Shown: positions 8,563-17,499, counted from the stretch's first letter. The stretch is 64,000 bases of DNA from Ectopseudomonas toyotomiensis (GCF_900115695.1 NZ_FOXK01000008.1:186001-250000); one strand, 5' to 3'. Translations and numbers: made by a program. Notes: a model not told the origin generated them from the sequence alone.

Positions 8563-9588
8563 TCAGGCGCTGCCGCGCTCGATCACCTCGAATCCGACGT
8601 CCAGGCGCAGCGGCTGGCGCGCCGCCGCAGGCTCGGCGAAGCGCGCCAGCAGCGCATCAGCGATGGCGCAGCCGATGCGCGGCCCATCCACCCGCACGGT
8701 GGAAAGCGGCGGGTAAGTGTGTGCCGCGCTGGACAGGTCGCCAAACCCCATTACCGCAAGATCGTCAGGAATGCGCAGGCCACGGCTGAGTGCCTCGGCC
8801 ATCACGCCTTGCGCCACCGTGTCGGAACTGCAGACCACCACCTCGCCCGCCGCATCTCCCTGCAGCAGACGCGCCAGACCTTCGCGGCCGACCGCCAAGG
8901 TTGCCGGCGCAGGCAAAATCTGCGCTGCCACGGGAGCTTTCACATAGTCCTGCATCGCCTCCACCAGGCTTCGATAACGGCGCAGGCCGCGTGGGTCATC
9001 GATGCTCACGACCGAGACTCGGCGATAGCCCTTGCCGATCAGATAGCGCGCCAACGCCTGGCCCACAGCCTCGTGCGAAAAGCCAACCAGCATGTCCACC
9101 GGGTGTTCGCACAGATCCCAGGCCTCGACCAGTGGAATGCCCACCCGCGCCAGGCGCTCACGGCTCGCCTGGGTATGCTCGGTGCCGGTCAGCACGATAC
9201 CGTCCGGCCGACGCCCCAACACCGCCTCGAGCAAGGCCTCCTCTTGCTCGGGACTGTAGCCGGTAAGGCCGAGCAAGGTCTGGTAGCCAGCGGCCGCCAA
9301 CCGGTCAGTCAGCGCCTGCACGGTGTCGGCGAAAATCGAATTGGCAATGGTCGGCAGGAAGATCGCCACCAGCCGACTGCGGCTGGAGGCCAGAGAACCT
9401 GCGGCGAGATTGGGCACATAGCCGGTCGCCCGCACCGCTTCCAGTACGCGCTTACGGGTGGCATCGGTGACCACCTCGGGGCGGCCCAGTGCCCGCGATA
9501 CGGTGATCGGCGACACCCCTGCCACCCTGGCGACATCGATCAGCGTCGGGGCCACACTGCTGCGGATGCCTGCAGGTTTCCTGCCCAT
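8563..9588 (-). CDS. LacI-family transcriptional regulator (gluconate/uronate-type)
   Basis: A 341-residue LacI-type repressor with the helix-turn-helix TLIDVARVAGVSPITVSRAL near the N-terminus, a hinge with LAAGSLASSRS and a periplasmic-binding-like effector domain. The ATG at 9588 is chosen because GGAGG lies eight bases upstream; a longer in-frame start at 9630 has no such site. The sequence resembles GntR-type gluconate repressors of the LacI family. It is transcribed away from the uronate dehydrogenase gene, from which a 375-base control region separates it, and is a candidate second regulator of the uronate locus. Confidence 0.88.
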   Translation of the reverse strand: MGRKPAGIRSSVAPTLIDVARVAGVSPITVSRALGRPEVVTDATRKRVLEAVRATGYVPNLAAGSLASSRSRLVAIFLPTIANSIFADTVQALTDRLAAAGYQTLLGLTGYSPEQEEALLEAVLGRRPDGIVLTGTEHTQASRERLARVGIPLVEAWDLCEHPVDMLVGFSHEAVGQALARYLIGKGYRRVSVVSIDDPRGLRRYRSLVEAMQDYVKAPVAAQILPAPATLAVGREGLARLLQGDAAGEVVVCSSDTVAQGVMAEALSRGLRIPDDLAVMGFGDLSSAAHTYPPLSTVRVDGPRIGCAIADALLARFAEPAAARQPLRLDVGFEVIERGSA

Positions 9589-9649
9589 GTCACGCCTCCA
9601 GTCACTCGAGTGCTTCGCATCAGAAGACACTCCACCTCAATCGAGATAC

Positions 9650-9662
9650 GTTGTCATACAAC
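9650..9662. promoter_or_regulatory. GntR-type operator-like palindrome, site 1
   Basis: GTTGTCATACAAC is an inverted repeat with GTTGT and ACAAC arms around CAT. It lies about 60 bases upstream of the LacI-type start. Similar 13-mers occur before udh and before the GntR gene, which suggests one regulator for all three. FCD-type GntR proteins commonly bind short palindromes of this shape. Confidence 0.5.
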
Positions 9663-9904
9663 TTTAGTCACATGCGCGCCGAGAATGCCGACCCTGCACC
9701 TGCCTGAGACCACCTGAGCACTGTTCGAATACTCCGTACGAACGCAATAAATTAGCGTAGTAGAGCCTACCGAGCTGTAGTTTCCCTTACCAATCATGGG
9801 TGTTTAACGGGTTGGACCCGCTCGGTGAAACACAGACAAAACACCTCAATTTACCCCCACTGTCGCGTTGACATTGCCTGGGTTGGTGCTGATAATCGAT
9901 CCAA

Positions 9905-9928
9905 GTCATACGACAACGTATGACAAAC
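9905..9928. promoter_or_regulatory. GntR-type operator-like double palindrome, site 2, upstream of udh
   Basis: Two overlapping elements lie 36-59 bases before udh. GTCATACGACAAC (9905-9917), reversed, matches the GTTGT...ATGAC form of the site before the GntR gene. CGTATGACAAAC (9917-9928) repeats the TATGACAA core. TCATACG and CGTATGA also form a perfect 7-base inverted repeat around ACAA (9906-9923). This is the most likely place where the uronate operon is repressed. Confidence 0.55.
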
Positions 9929-9963
9929 CAATAACAACAAGCAACAAGAGTCCAGGCCCAGCC

Positions 9964-10791
9964 ATGACCACGATCTCCAGCGAACTGCGCCCCTTCAATC
10001 GCCTGCTGCTGACCGGCGCTGCCGGCGGGCTGGGCAAGGTACTGCGCGAACGTCTGCGCCCCTACGCCAATATCCTGCGCTTGTCCGACATCGGTGAGAT
10101 GGCCCCCGCTGCCGGCCCCCACGAAGAAGTGGTGCGTTGCGACCTGGCAGACAAAGCTGCCGTGCATCAACTGATCGAAGGCGTCGACGCCATCCTGCAC
10201 TTCGGCGGCGTCTCGGTCGAGCGCCCCTTCGAAGAAATCCTCGGTGCCAACATCTGCGGCGTGTTCCATGTCTACGAAGCGGCCCGCCGCCATGGCGTGA
10301 AACGCGTGGTGTTCGCCAGCTCCAACCACGTCATTGGCTTCTACAAGCAGGACGAACACCTCGACGCCAACTGCTTGCGCCGCCCGGATGGCTACTACGG
10401 CCTGTCCAAGTCCTATGGCGAGGACATGGCCAGCTTCTACTTCGATCGCTACGGCATCGAAACCGTCAGCATCCGCATCGGCTCCTCATTCCCCGAACCC
10501 GCCAACCGCCGCATGATGAGCACCTGGCTGAGCTACGACGACCTTACCCACCTGCTCGAACGCTGCCTCTATACCGAGAACGTCGGCCACACCGTGGTCT
10601 ACGGCATGTCGGATAACCGCGATGTGTGGTGGGACAACAGCCAGGCTGCACACCTGGGCTTCAAGCCCAAGGACAGCTCGGAAGTGTTCCGCGACAAGGT
10701 CGAAGCGCAGCCGATGCCGGCCGCCGACGATCCGGCGCGCATCTACCAGGGCGGCGCCTTCGTTGCCGCCGGCCCGTTCGGCGACGACTGA
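9964..10791 (+). CDS. udh: Uronate dehydrogenase (NAD-dependent)
   Basis: A 275-residue short-chain dehydrogenase, the same length as the characterised Pseudomonas uronate dehydrogenase. It oxidises D-glucuronate or D-galacturonate to the aldarolactone with NAD. The nucleotide motif TGAAGGLG is at residues 14-21 and the catalytic YxxxK appears as YGLSKSYGE; FASSNHVIGFY supplies the serine region. The ATG at 9964 is preferred over an upstream in-frame start at 9868, which runs through the operator region. It heads an apparent operon with a lactonase and a TRAP importer, as expected for the oxidative uronate pathway. Confidence 0.92.
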   Translation: MTTISSELRPFNRLLLTGAAGGLGKVLRERLRPYANILRLSDIGEMAPAAGPHEEVVRCDLADKAAVHQLIEGVDAILHFGGVSVERPFEEILGANICGVFHVYEAARRHGVKRVVFASSNHVIGFYKQDEHLDANCLRRPDGYYGLSKSYGEDMASFYFDRYGIETVSIRIGSSFPEPANRRMMSTWLSYDDLTHLLERCLYTENVGHTVVYGMSDNRDVWWDNSQAAHLGFKPKDSSEVFRDKVEAQPMPAADDPARIYQGGAFVAAGPFGDD

Positions 10792-10843
10792 ACACAGCGC
10801 CGCAACCGCCCCAAGCCATAACAACAAGTAGAGCGCCACAGCC

Positions 10844-11719
10844 ATGACAGCCGAACTGATTGTCGATGCGCGCAACGCCACGGGTGAAAGCCCGGTGTGG
10901 AACGCAGCCGAACAGGCTCTTTACTGGGCCGACATTCCTGCCGCCCGCCTGCATCGCTGGTCCGCGGCCGATGGCCAGACGCGCAGCTGGCAGGCCGACG
11001 AGATGCTTGCCTGCATCGCCATGCATCCTGCTGGCGGCTGGCTCGCCGGCATGCAGAGCGGCATCTTCCATCTGCGTCCGCAGGACGATGGCAGCGTACA
11101 GGCCGAGCGCCTGGCAGAGGTCGAACATGCCCGAGCAGAGATGCGTTTCAACGACGGTCGCTGTGATCGCCAGGGCCGCTTCTGGGCTGGCACCATGCTG
11201 CTGGACATGGCCCAGGGCGCGCGCGTCGGTGCGCTGTATCGCTACGACGGCCAGTTGCAACAGGTGCTCGACGACTTCATCGTGCCCAACGGCCTGGCTT
11301 TCAGCCCCGACGGTCGCCTTATGTACCTCTCCGACTCGCACCCGAGCGTGCAGAGCGTCTGGGCCTTCGACTACGACATCGATAGCGGCACGCCGCACAA
11401 CCGGCGCCTGTTCATCGACATGAAGCAACACCCAGGTCGCCCGGACGGCGCCGCGATGGACGTCGATGGTTGCTACTGGATCTGCGGCAACGACGAAGGC
11501 TTGGTCCACCGTTTCACTCCCGAGGGCCGCCTCGATCGCTCGCTCACCGTACCGGTGAAGAAACCAGCCATGTGCGCCTTCGGTGGCGCCAATCTGGATA
11601 CCCTGTTCGTCACTTCGATCCGCCCTGGCGGCGATCTCTCCGACCAGCCTCTGGCCGGTGGTGTATTCGCCCTGCAGGCAGGTGTGCGCGGTATCGAAGA
11701 GCCAGCCTTCCAACCCTGA
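10844..11719 (+). CDS. uxuL: SMP-30/gluconolactonase family aldarolactonase
   Basis: A 291-residue six-bladed propeller of the SMP-30 family. Metal-site elements are visible: the N-terminal glutamate in GESPVW, the asparagine in VPNGLAFSPDG and the aspartate in RPDGAAMDVDG. These enzymes open sugar lactones. Placed directly after uronate dehydrogenase, the expected substrate is glucaro- or galactarolactone, making the aldarate. The equivalent gene in P. syringae has been called uxuL; the symbol is given by position and family and is less certain than the fold. Confidence 0.85.
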   Translation: MTAELIVDARNATGESPVWNAAEQALYWADIPAARLHRWSAADGQTRSWQADEMLACIAMHPAGGWLAGMQSGIFHLRPQDDGSVQAERLAEVEHARAEMRFNDGRCDRQGRFWAGTMLLDMAQGARVGALYRYDGQLQQVLDDFIVPNGLAFSPDGRLMYLSDSHPSVQSVWAFDYDIDSGTPHNRRLFIDMKQHPGRPDGAAMDVDGCYWICGNDEGLVHRFTPEGRLDRSLTVPVKKPAMCAFGGANLDTLFVTSIRPGGDLSDQPLAGGVFALQAGVRGIEEPAFQP

Positions 11720-11795
11720 TCCGATTCACCCCGGGCCGTTCGCGGCACCGGACTGCACAGCTGTTCACCAACAACAACAAGATGGAGTTTTCCGC

Positions 11796-12770
11796 ATGAA
11801 CCTCAAACGCAAGTTGCTTCTCGCCACACTTCCGCTAGCGCTCGGTCTGTCCTCCTTCGTACAGGCCGAGACGACCCTGAAGATTGCCGAAATCCACCCG
11901 GCCGGCTACCCGACCGTAGTCGCCATGGAGAGCCTCGGCAAGAAACTGGAAGCGGCCACCAACGGTGAAATCAAATACCGCATGTTCGCCGGCGGTGTGC
12001 TGGGTTCCGAGAAGGAAGTGATCGAGCAGACCCAGATTGGCGCCGTTCAGCTGACACGCGTCAGCCTCGGTTCGGTCGGCCCGGTGGTGCCTGCCACCAA
12101 CGTCTTCAACATGCCGTTCGTGTTCCGCGATATCGACCACATGCGCAAAGTGGTCGACGGCGAAATCGGTCAGGAAATCCTCGACGCCATCACCAACTCC
12201 GACTTCAACATGGTCGGCCTGGCATGGATGGAAGCCGGCAGCCGCAGCCTCTACACCAAGAAGCCGGTACGTACGCTGGAAGACCTCAAAGGCATGAAGA
12301 TCCGCGTGATCGGCAACCCTCTGTTCATCGACACCCTCAACGCCATGGGCGCCAACGGCATCGCCATGGACACTGGTGAAATTTTCAGCGCCCTGCAGAG
12401 CGGTGTGATCGACGGCGCCGAGAACAACTCGCCAACCCTGCTCGAGCACAACCACTTCCGTGCGGCCAAGTACTACACCCAGACCCATCACCTGATCCTC
12501 CCCGAGCCGCTGCTGATGTCCAAGACCACCTGGAACAAGCTGACCCCGGAGCAGCAGGAGCAGGTCAAGAAACTGGCCAAAGAGGCTCAGCTGGAAGAGC
12601 GCGACCTGTGGGTTGCCAAGGAAAAGGCCAGCGACGAGAAACTCAAGGCTGAAGGCGTCGAGTTCATCGAAGTCGACACCAAGCCCTTCTACGACGCTAC
12701 CGCCCCGGTACGTGAGAAGTACGGCGCGCAGTTCGCCGAGCTGATCAAGCGCATCGAAGCCGTTCAGTAA
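11796..12770 (+). CDS. TRAP transporter solute-binding protein (DctP family)
   Basis: A 324-residue periplasmic protein with a cleavable signal peptide (LPLALGLSSFVQA, cut near residue 24). The DctP fold is recognisable from FAGGVLGSEKEVIEQ, FNMPFVFRD and the C-terminal AMDTGEIFSALQSGVIDGAEN. It should capture the substrate for the membrane components encoded next. Given the neighbours, glucuronate or galacturonate is the likely ligand; the conserved arginine that binds the carboxylate fits an acidic sugar. The start at 11796 follows a GGAG and removes an unrelated N-terminal extension. Confidence 0.93.
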   Translation: MNLKRKLLLATLPLALGLSSFVQAETTLKIAEIHPAGYPTVVAMESLGKKLEAATNGEIKYRMFAGGVLGSEKEVIEQTQIGAVQLTRVSLGSVGPVVPATNVFNMPFVFRDIDHMRKVVDGEIGQEILDAITNSDFNMVGLAWMEAGSRSLYTKKPVRTLEDLKGMKIRVIGNPLFIDTLNAMGANGIAMDTGEIFSALQSGVIDGAENNSPTLLEHNHFRAAKYYTQTHHLILPEPLLMSKTTWNKLTPEQQEQVKKLAKEAQLEERDLWVAKEKASDEKLKAEGVEFIEVDTKPFYDATAPVREKYGAQFAELIKRIEAVQ

Positions 12771-12829
12771 TCCACGCGCAAGCGCGCGACGCCGGCACCT
12801 CGCTGGCGCCGCGCAACCGGTGAAGTCTC

Positions 12830-13357
12830 ATGAAAAACCTGGTTCTGGGCGTCAATGACGTCATCTACCGCGCCTGTATCGCGACCGCCGGCCTGGCGAT
12901 CGTGATCATGGCCCTGATCATCCCCTGGGGCGTGTTCAGCCGTTACGCACTCGGTCAGGGCCTGGGCTGGCCCGAACCCATCGCCATCCTGCTGATGGTG
13001 CTGTTCACCTTCGTCGGCGCCGCCGCCAGCTACCGCGCCGGTGCGCATATGGCCGTGCAGGTGCTGAGTGATCGCCTACCCGACGTGGCTCAGCCCTTTC
13101 TCACCCTGTTCGTACGCCTGGCCATGGGCGCCATCGCCCTGTTCATGCTGATCTGGGGCTACAAGCTGTGCGTCGCCACCTGGAACCAGTACCTCAGCAC
13201 GCTGACCTGGATGCGCGTCGGTATCAGTTACGCACCGATTCCCCTGGGCGGCCTGATCACCCTGCTGTTCGTCCTTGAACAACTGCTCTATGGCGACCAG
13301 CACAAACGCCGCGTCGTCGACTACGAGAACTGCGAAGATTCCAAGGAGTCCGTGTAA
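12830..13357 (+). CDS. TRAP transporter small membrane subunit (DctQ family)
   Basis: A 175-residue protein with four hydrophobic helices, beginning near residues 16, 46, 88 and 130, as in DctQ subunits. The segment PEPIAILLMVLFTFVGAA is typical of helix two. It forms a complex with the large DctM subunit. Its TAA stop overlaps the dctM ATG by one base, so the two are translated together. Confidence 0.92.
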   Translation: MKNLVLGVNDVIYRACIATAGLAIVIMALIIPWGVFSRYALGQGLGWPEPIAILLMVLFTFVGAAASYRAGAHMAVQVLSDRLPDVAQPFLTLFVRLAMGAIALFMLIWGYKLCVATWNQYLSTLTWMRVGISYAPIPLGGLITLLFVLEQLLYGDQHKRRVVDYENCEDSKESV

Positions 13358-14637
13358 TGGATGCCGCCATCCTGCTGGGCAGCTTCATTGCCCTGATCCT
13401 GCTGCGCGTCCCGGTCGCCTATGCCCTTGGCCTGGCTACCCTGATCGGTGCCTGGTACATCGACATCCCGCTGCACGCCGTGATGATTCAGATCGCCGGC
13501 GGTGTGAACAAATTCTCCCTGCTGGCCATTCCGTTCTTCGTCCTGGCCGGCGCGATCATGGCCGAAGGCGGTATGGCCCGGCGCCTGGTGGCGTTCGCCG
13601 GCGTGCTGGTCGGCTTCGTCCGCGGCGGCCTGTCGCTGGTCAACATCACCGCCTCGACCTTCTTCGGCGCCATCTCCGGCTCATCGCTGGCCGATACCGC
13701 CTCGGTCGGCTCGGTGCTGATCCCGGAAATGGAAAAGAAAGGCTACCCGCGCGAGTTTTCCACCGCTGTGACCGTCTCCGGCTCGGTACAGGCGCTGCTC
13801 ACCCCGCCCAGCCATAACTCGGTGATCTACTCGCTGGCCGCTGGCGGTACGGTGTCGATCGCCGCCCTGTTCGTCGCCGGCATCGGCCCGGGCCTGCTGC
13901 TCAGCTTCACCATGGCCGCGCTGTGCCTGTGGTTCGCCAAGAAGCGCAACTACCCCAAGGGCGAAGTGATTCCACTGCGCCAGGCGTTGAAGATCTGCGT
14001 CGAGGCACTGTGGGGCCTGATGACCATGGTCATCATCCTCGGCGGCATCCTCAGTGGCGTGTTCACCGCCACCGAATCGGCGGCTGTCGCGGTGGTCTGG
14101 GCATTCTTCGTGACCATGTTCATCTACCGCGACTACAAGTGGAGTGAACTGCCGAAGATGCTGCACCGCACCGTGCGCACGCTGTCGATCGTGATGATCC
14201 TCATCGCCTTCGCCGCCAGCTTCGGCTACATCATGACCCTGATGCAGATTCCGTCGAAGATCACCACTGCGTTCCTGACCTTCTCGGACAACCGCTACGT
14301 AATCCTGATGTGCGTCAACTTCATGTTGCTGGTGCTGGGCACGCTGATGGACATGGCGCCGCTGATCCTGATTCTCACGCCGATCCTGCTACCGGTGGTG
14401 ACCTCCTTCGGCGTCGATCCGGTGCACTTCGGCATGATCATGCTGGTCAACCTCGGTATTGGCCTGATCACGCCACCGGTAGGTGCGGTACTCTTCGTGG
14501 GCGCCGCGATCGGCAAGGTCACCATCGAAAACACCGTGAAGGCGCTGCTGCCGTTCTACATCGCGCTGTTCGCCGTGCTGATGGCCGTTACCTATATCCC
14601 TGCCATTTCGCTGTGGCTGCCCAGCGTCGTGCTCTGA
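13357..14637 (+). CDS. TRAP transporter large permease (DctM family)
   Basis: A 426-residue protein of about 12 hydrophobic helices, the usual size of DctM. Family signatures include FFGAISGSSLADTASVG, LTPPSHNSVIYSLAAGG and LITPPVGAVLFVGAAIG. It forms the sodium-coupled channel part of the tripartite importer in the inner membrane. Two GC-rich hairpins follow the stop, so most transcripts of the udh-to-dctM operon probably end or are processed there. Confidence 0.95.
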   Translation: MDAAILLGSFIALILLRVPVAYALGLATLIGAWYIDIPLHAVMIQIAGGVNKFSLLAIPFFVLAGAIMAEGGMARRLVAFAGVLVGFVRGGLSLVNITASTFFGAISGSSLADTASVGSVLIPEMEKKGYPREFSTAVTVSGSVQALLTPPSHNSVIYSLAAGGTVSIAALFVAGIGPGLLLSFTMAALCLWFAKKRNYPKGEVIPLRQALKICVEALWGLMTMVIILGGILSGVFTATESAAVAVVWAFFVTMFIYRDYKWSELPKMLHRTVRTLSIVMILIAFAASFGYIMTLMQIPSKITTAFLTFSDNRYVILMCVNFMLLVLGTLMDMAPLILILTPILLPVVTSFGVDPVHFGMIMLVNLGIGLITPPVGAVLFVGAAIGKVTIENTVKALLPFYIALFAVLMAVTYIPAISLWLPSVVL

Positions 14638-14664
14638 TTCAGTGATCGCAGGCATTGATTAGCC

Positions 14665-14715
14665 GCCCCGCTTGCGGGGCTACCTCATCCAACCCGAGCC
14701 GCCGCCTGGCGGCTC
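14665..14715 (+). terminator. Two tandem hairpins after dctM
   Basis: GCCCCG/CGGGGC (14665-14680, four-base loop) and GAGCCGCC/GGCGGCTC (14696-14715, loop GCCT) are two perfect stems in succession. Only a weak T-rich tail follows the second (TCGCTTT). They lie between dctM and an EamA permease gene on the same strand, and may act as an attenuating terminator that lowers expression of the downstream gene. Confidence 0.6.
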
Positions 14716-14743
14716 TCGCTTTATAAGGACGTATCGCCCTGCC

Positions 14744-15646
14744 ATGTCAGCAACCCCGTTCCCCCGGCATATCGCCGCGCTGATCCTCGCCACCCTGGCC
14801 TGCTCCTTCGCGGGTAACCACATCGCCGCGCGTATCGCCTTCGACCACGACACCGGTCTGCTGATGGCCATGCTCTGCCGCTCCGGGGGCACCCTGCTGG
14901 TACTCGCAGCGCTGGTGCTGTGGCAACGCGACTCGCTGCGCCTGAGCCGCAGCACATGGGGCTGGCAGTTGGTGCTGGGGCTGCTGATCGCAGTGCAAAG
15001 CTTTTGCATCTACTCGGCCGTGGCACGCATCCCGGTAGGCCTGGCATTGCTGGTGGTGAACCTCTCGCCGATTCTTCTGGCGCTGCTCACCTGGGCGCTC
15101 GGCGGCGCGGCGCCAACCGGCCGCGCCGCGATGATCATGGGCCTGATCCTGTTCGGTCTGGTGCTGGTGCTGGACGTGCCGGCGCGCCTGTCCGGCGAGA
15201 CTCAGCTCGACGCACGTTGGGTCGAAGGGGTGCTGTTCAGCCTGACGGCTGCGGGGGTCTTCGCCGTTGCGCTGTGGATTACCGAACATCGACTGTCAGT
15301 CATGCCCGGACGGGTGCGCAGCATGCTGACCATGGCGGTGGTCTTCAGTGCCTCGGCCCTGGCCGGTGCCAGCGGTGCGCTGCCCGGCGGCCTGGGCCTG
15401 CCCAACGCGGCGGCCGGCTGGATCGCCCTGGCGTGCCTGGTGCTGCTCTATGGCACGGCGTTCTCGATGCTGTTCATCCTGATGCCGCGCCTGGACATTG
15501 CCCGCAACGCCCCGGTGATGAACATGGAACCAGTGGCCGGCATGCTGCTGGGGTGGCTGGTGCTCGGCCAGTTGCTCGGCCCACTGCAGGTGCTCGGCGG
15601 GCTGATCGTGGTGGGCGGGATTGTCTTGCTGGCTTACCGCCGCTAG
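14744..15646 (+). CDS. EamA/DMT-superfamily permease
   Basis: A 300-residue integral membrane protein with about ten helices in two EamA halves. The first starts at residue 8 (IAALILATLACSFAGN) and the second carries FSLTAAGVFAVALWI and MNMEPVAGMLLGWLVLGQ. Members export or import small metabolites. The ATG at 14744 is preferred; a longer frame from 14672 reads through the hairpins. Placed between a TRAP importer and a GntR regulator, it may move a uronate-pathway compound, but the substrate is unknown. Confidence 0.85.
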   Translation: MSATPFPRHIAALILATLACSFAGNHIAARIAFDHDTGLLMAMLCRSGGTLLVLAALVLWQRDSLRLSRSTWGWQLVLGLLIAVQSFCIYSAVARIPVGLALLVVNLSPILLALLTWALGGAAPTGRAAMIMGLILFGLVLVLDVPARLSGETQLDARWVEGVLFSLTAAGVFAVALWITEHRLSVMPGRVRSMLTMAVVFSASALAGASGALPGGLGLPNAAAGWIALACLVLLYGTAFSMLFILMPRLDIARNAPVMNMEPVAGMLLGWLVLGQLLGPLQVLGGLIVVGGIVLLAYRR

Positions 15647-15653
15647 CGGCTGC

Positions 15654-16409
15654 TCAACCGTGCAGCGCTTCGGCCTCGGCCACTTCATGCGCCTGACGCA
15701 GGCGCTCGCGGCTGTTGGTCAGGTGCAGACGCATCGCTGCCCGCGCCGCCTCGGCATCCTGGCGCGCGATGGCTTCGAAGATCTGCTCGTGCTCACGCTC
15801 CAGACGCGCCATGTAGTGGGCCTGATCGTCGCGCGCAAGGCTGGCGGAATTGACCCGGGTACGCGGGATGATGCTGGTACCCAGGTGACTGAGAATATCG
15901 GTGAAATAGCGATTGCCGGTAGCCTCGGCAATGCGCAGATGGAATTGGAAATCAGAGGACACGGCATCGCTGGCATGCATCGCGCTCTCGTTGATGGCAT
16001 CCAGTGCCTCGCGAATGGCCTTCAGCTGCACGTCATTACGGCGCTGAGCCGCCATCCCGGCAGACTCCACTTCAAGACTGATACGCAGTTCAAGAATGGC
16101 CAGCACGTCGCGCAAGGTGACGATGGTCGCCGGATCGATGCGAAAACCACTGGCACTGGGCGTATCCAGCACGAATGTACCGATGCCATGACGGGTCTCG
16201 ACCAGGCCGGCTGCCTGCAAACGCGACAGAGCCTCGCGCACCACGGTACGGCTGACGCCCTGCTCTTCCATGATCGCCGACTCCGTCGGCAGCTTCTCAC
16301 CGCGCTTGATCAGCCCATCACGAATGCGCTGCGACAGGTCCGCCACCAACTCCTGAGCCAGGCTGCGATGCTTGCGACGAGCACGAGGTTGAGCGTTTTG
16401 CGTATCCAT
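15654..16409 (-). CDS. GntR-family (FadR/FCD subgroup) regulator of the uronate locus
   Basis: A 251-residue protein. The winged helix region (residues 20-85) includes GEKLPTESAIMEEQGVSRTV and LVETRHGIGTFV. The C-terminal FCD domain has the metal-binding pattern D-x3-H (DFQFHLRIAEATGN) and later histidines (HEQIFEAI, MRLHLTNSRE). FCD regulators usually sense organic or sugar acids. It converges on the EamA gene and diverges from the epimerase gene, with an operator-like 13-mer in the gap. The GguR regulator of Pseudomonas aldarate genes is of this type; that equivalence is a guess. Confidence 0.88.
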   Translation of the reverse strand: MDTQNAQPRARRKHRSLAQELVADLSQRIRDGLIKRGEKLPTESAIMEEQGVSRTVVREALSRLQAAGLVETRHGIGTFVLDTPSASGFRIDPATIVTLRDVLAILELRISLEVESAGMAAQRRNDVQLKAIREALDAINESAMHASDAVSSDFQFHLRIAEATGNRYFTDILSHLGTSIIPRTRVNSASLARDDQAHYMARLEREHEQIFEAIARQDAEAARAAMRLHLTNSRERLRQAHEVAEAEALHG

Positions 16410-16464
16410 GTTGGACGAGTTCTCGAATTAAGACCTGTGGCTTTGCCGTAATGATAGCCCAGCA

Positions 16465-16477
16465 GTTGTACGATGAC
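16465..16477. promoter_or_regulatory. GntR-type operator-like 13-mer, site 3
   Basis: GTTGTACGATGAC lies between the divergent GntR and aldose-epimerase genes. It matches 10 of 13 positions of the reversed left element of site 2 before udh. This would fit autoregulation of the GntR gene and co-control of the epimerase. Confidence 0.45.
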
Positions 16478-16516
16478 ACTATGAATTCCCGACAAATAAC
16501 GCCTTAGGAGCGTCAA

Positions 16517-17392
16517 ATGCCAACGACTCTGCTGACCCTGCGCGATAGCCTGACACAATTGACCTTTGCCCCGGAACTGGGCGCAAGCCTGGTCAACTGG
16601 GTGCGCTTAAGCGACGGCCAGCCGCTGCTGCGTCACAGCAACGAACAGGCGCTGGCTGCCGCCAATCCCAGACGCCTGGCCTGCTACCCGTTGCTGCCCT
16701 GGTCCAACCGCATTGGCAGCGGCGGTTTCACCACCCCTGACGGCTGGCAAGCGTTGAGCGCCAACACCGAACACGAAGCACTGCCGATACACGGCAGTGC
16801 CTGGCAACAACCCTGGCAGATAGTCAATGCGACGTCCGACAGCGCAAGCCTGGAACTGCAGAGCCAATCGCCCTTTCCCTATCACGCCACTCTCCACGTA
16901 CAACTTACTGACGGCCATCTGCGCCTGACGTTACAAGCCACCCATCTTGGCGAACAGCCCACCTGGTATGGCCTTGGCCTGCATCCTTATCTGCCGCGCA
17001 CTGCGCATACGCGCGTACAGGCGCAGGCAAGCGGCGTTTGGTTATGCGGTGAAGACAAACTTTCCCGTCAGTGGGTCGAATTACCACAGGCGTGGAATTT
17101 CTCCGAGCCCACCCTGTTGCCGCAACAACTTGTCGACAATGCGTTTACCCAATGGCCGGGACGCGCTCGCATCATTCAACCCGACGCAGGTTATCAACTC
17201 GTCTGCGAGGCGCAGGGCAGCAATGTGTTTCTGTTGTTCTGCCCAGAGGCGCAGAACTTCTTCTGCTTCGAGCCTGTCACTCACCCGGTCAATGCTCATC
17301 ATCTAGCGGGTCGGCCAGGGCTGCAGTTACTGGCAGCAGAGCAAAGTGCTCAGATGAGTTTCAGCCTGCACTACCAGGCGCTTGCGGACTGA
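16517..17392 (+). CDS. Aldose 1-epimerase (mutarotase) family protein
   Basis: A 291-residue beta-sandwich enzyme of the GalM-like superfamily, which interconverts alpha and beta sugar anomers. Candidate catalytic residues are histidines in LPIHGSAWQQPW and GLHPYLP and the glutamate in FCFEPVTHPVNAHH, in the order found in GalM. TTAGGAG precedes the ATG. Next to uronate genes it could speed mutarotation of the incoming uronate so that the right anomer reaches the dehydrogenase; that link is inference from position and a shared operator. Confidence 0.85.
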   Translation: MPTTLLTLRDSLTQLTFAPELGASLVNWVRLSDGQPLLRHSNEQALAAANPRRLACYPLLPWSNRIGSGGFTTPDGWQALSANTEHEALPIHGSAWQQPWQIVNATSDSASLELQSQSPFPYHATLHVQLTDGHLRLTLQATHLGEQPTWYGLGLHPYLPRTAHTRVQAQASGVWLCGEDKLSRQWVELPQAWNFSEPTLLPQQLVDNAFTQWPGRARIIQPDAGYQLVCEAQGSNVFLLFCPEAQNFFCFEPVTHPVNAHHLAGRPGLQLLAAEQSAQMSFSLHYQALAD

Positions 17393-17499
17393 TCACTGGA
17401 CATTCAAAAGGCGTTGGCGATAATACCGGCAGTTGCCCAATGCAACTTTTCTCGGAAAAAAGTTACAGATAGATAAGTAACTGAAGAGAAAGGAGAAAG

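Larger units (their letters stand above)
9589..9963. promoter_or_regulatory. Divergent control region between lacI-type gene and udh
   Basis: This 375-base gap should hold promoters for both the LacI-type regulator and the uronate operon. It contains operator-like palindromes at 9650-9662 and 9905-9928, annotated separately, and an AT-richer middle near 9740-9790. I see no small gene in it. Confidence 0.6.

Noticed and set aside
8464..9717. 417-residue plus-strand frame over the LacI gene
   Set aside because: Arg/Ala/His-rich shadow; the LacI protein on the minus strand has clear motifs and a ribosome site.
9724..9744. GTTCG...CGAAC inverted repeat as a LacI operator
   Set aside because: Only five-base arms with an 11-base spacer and no central CG symmetry typical of LacI-family operators.
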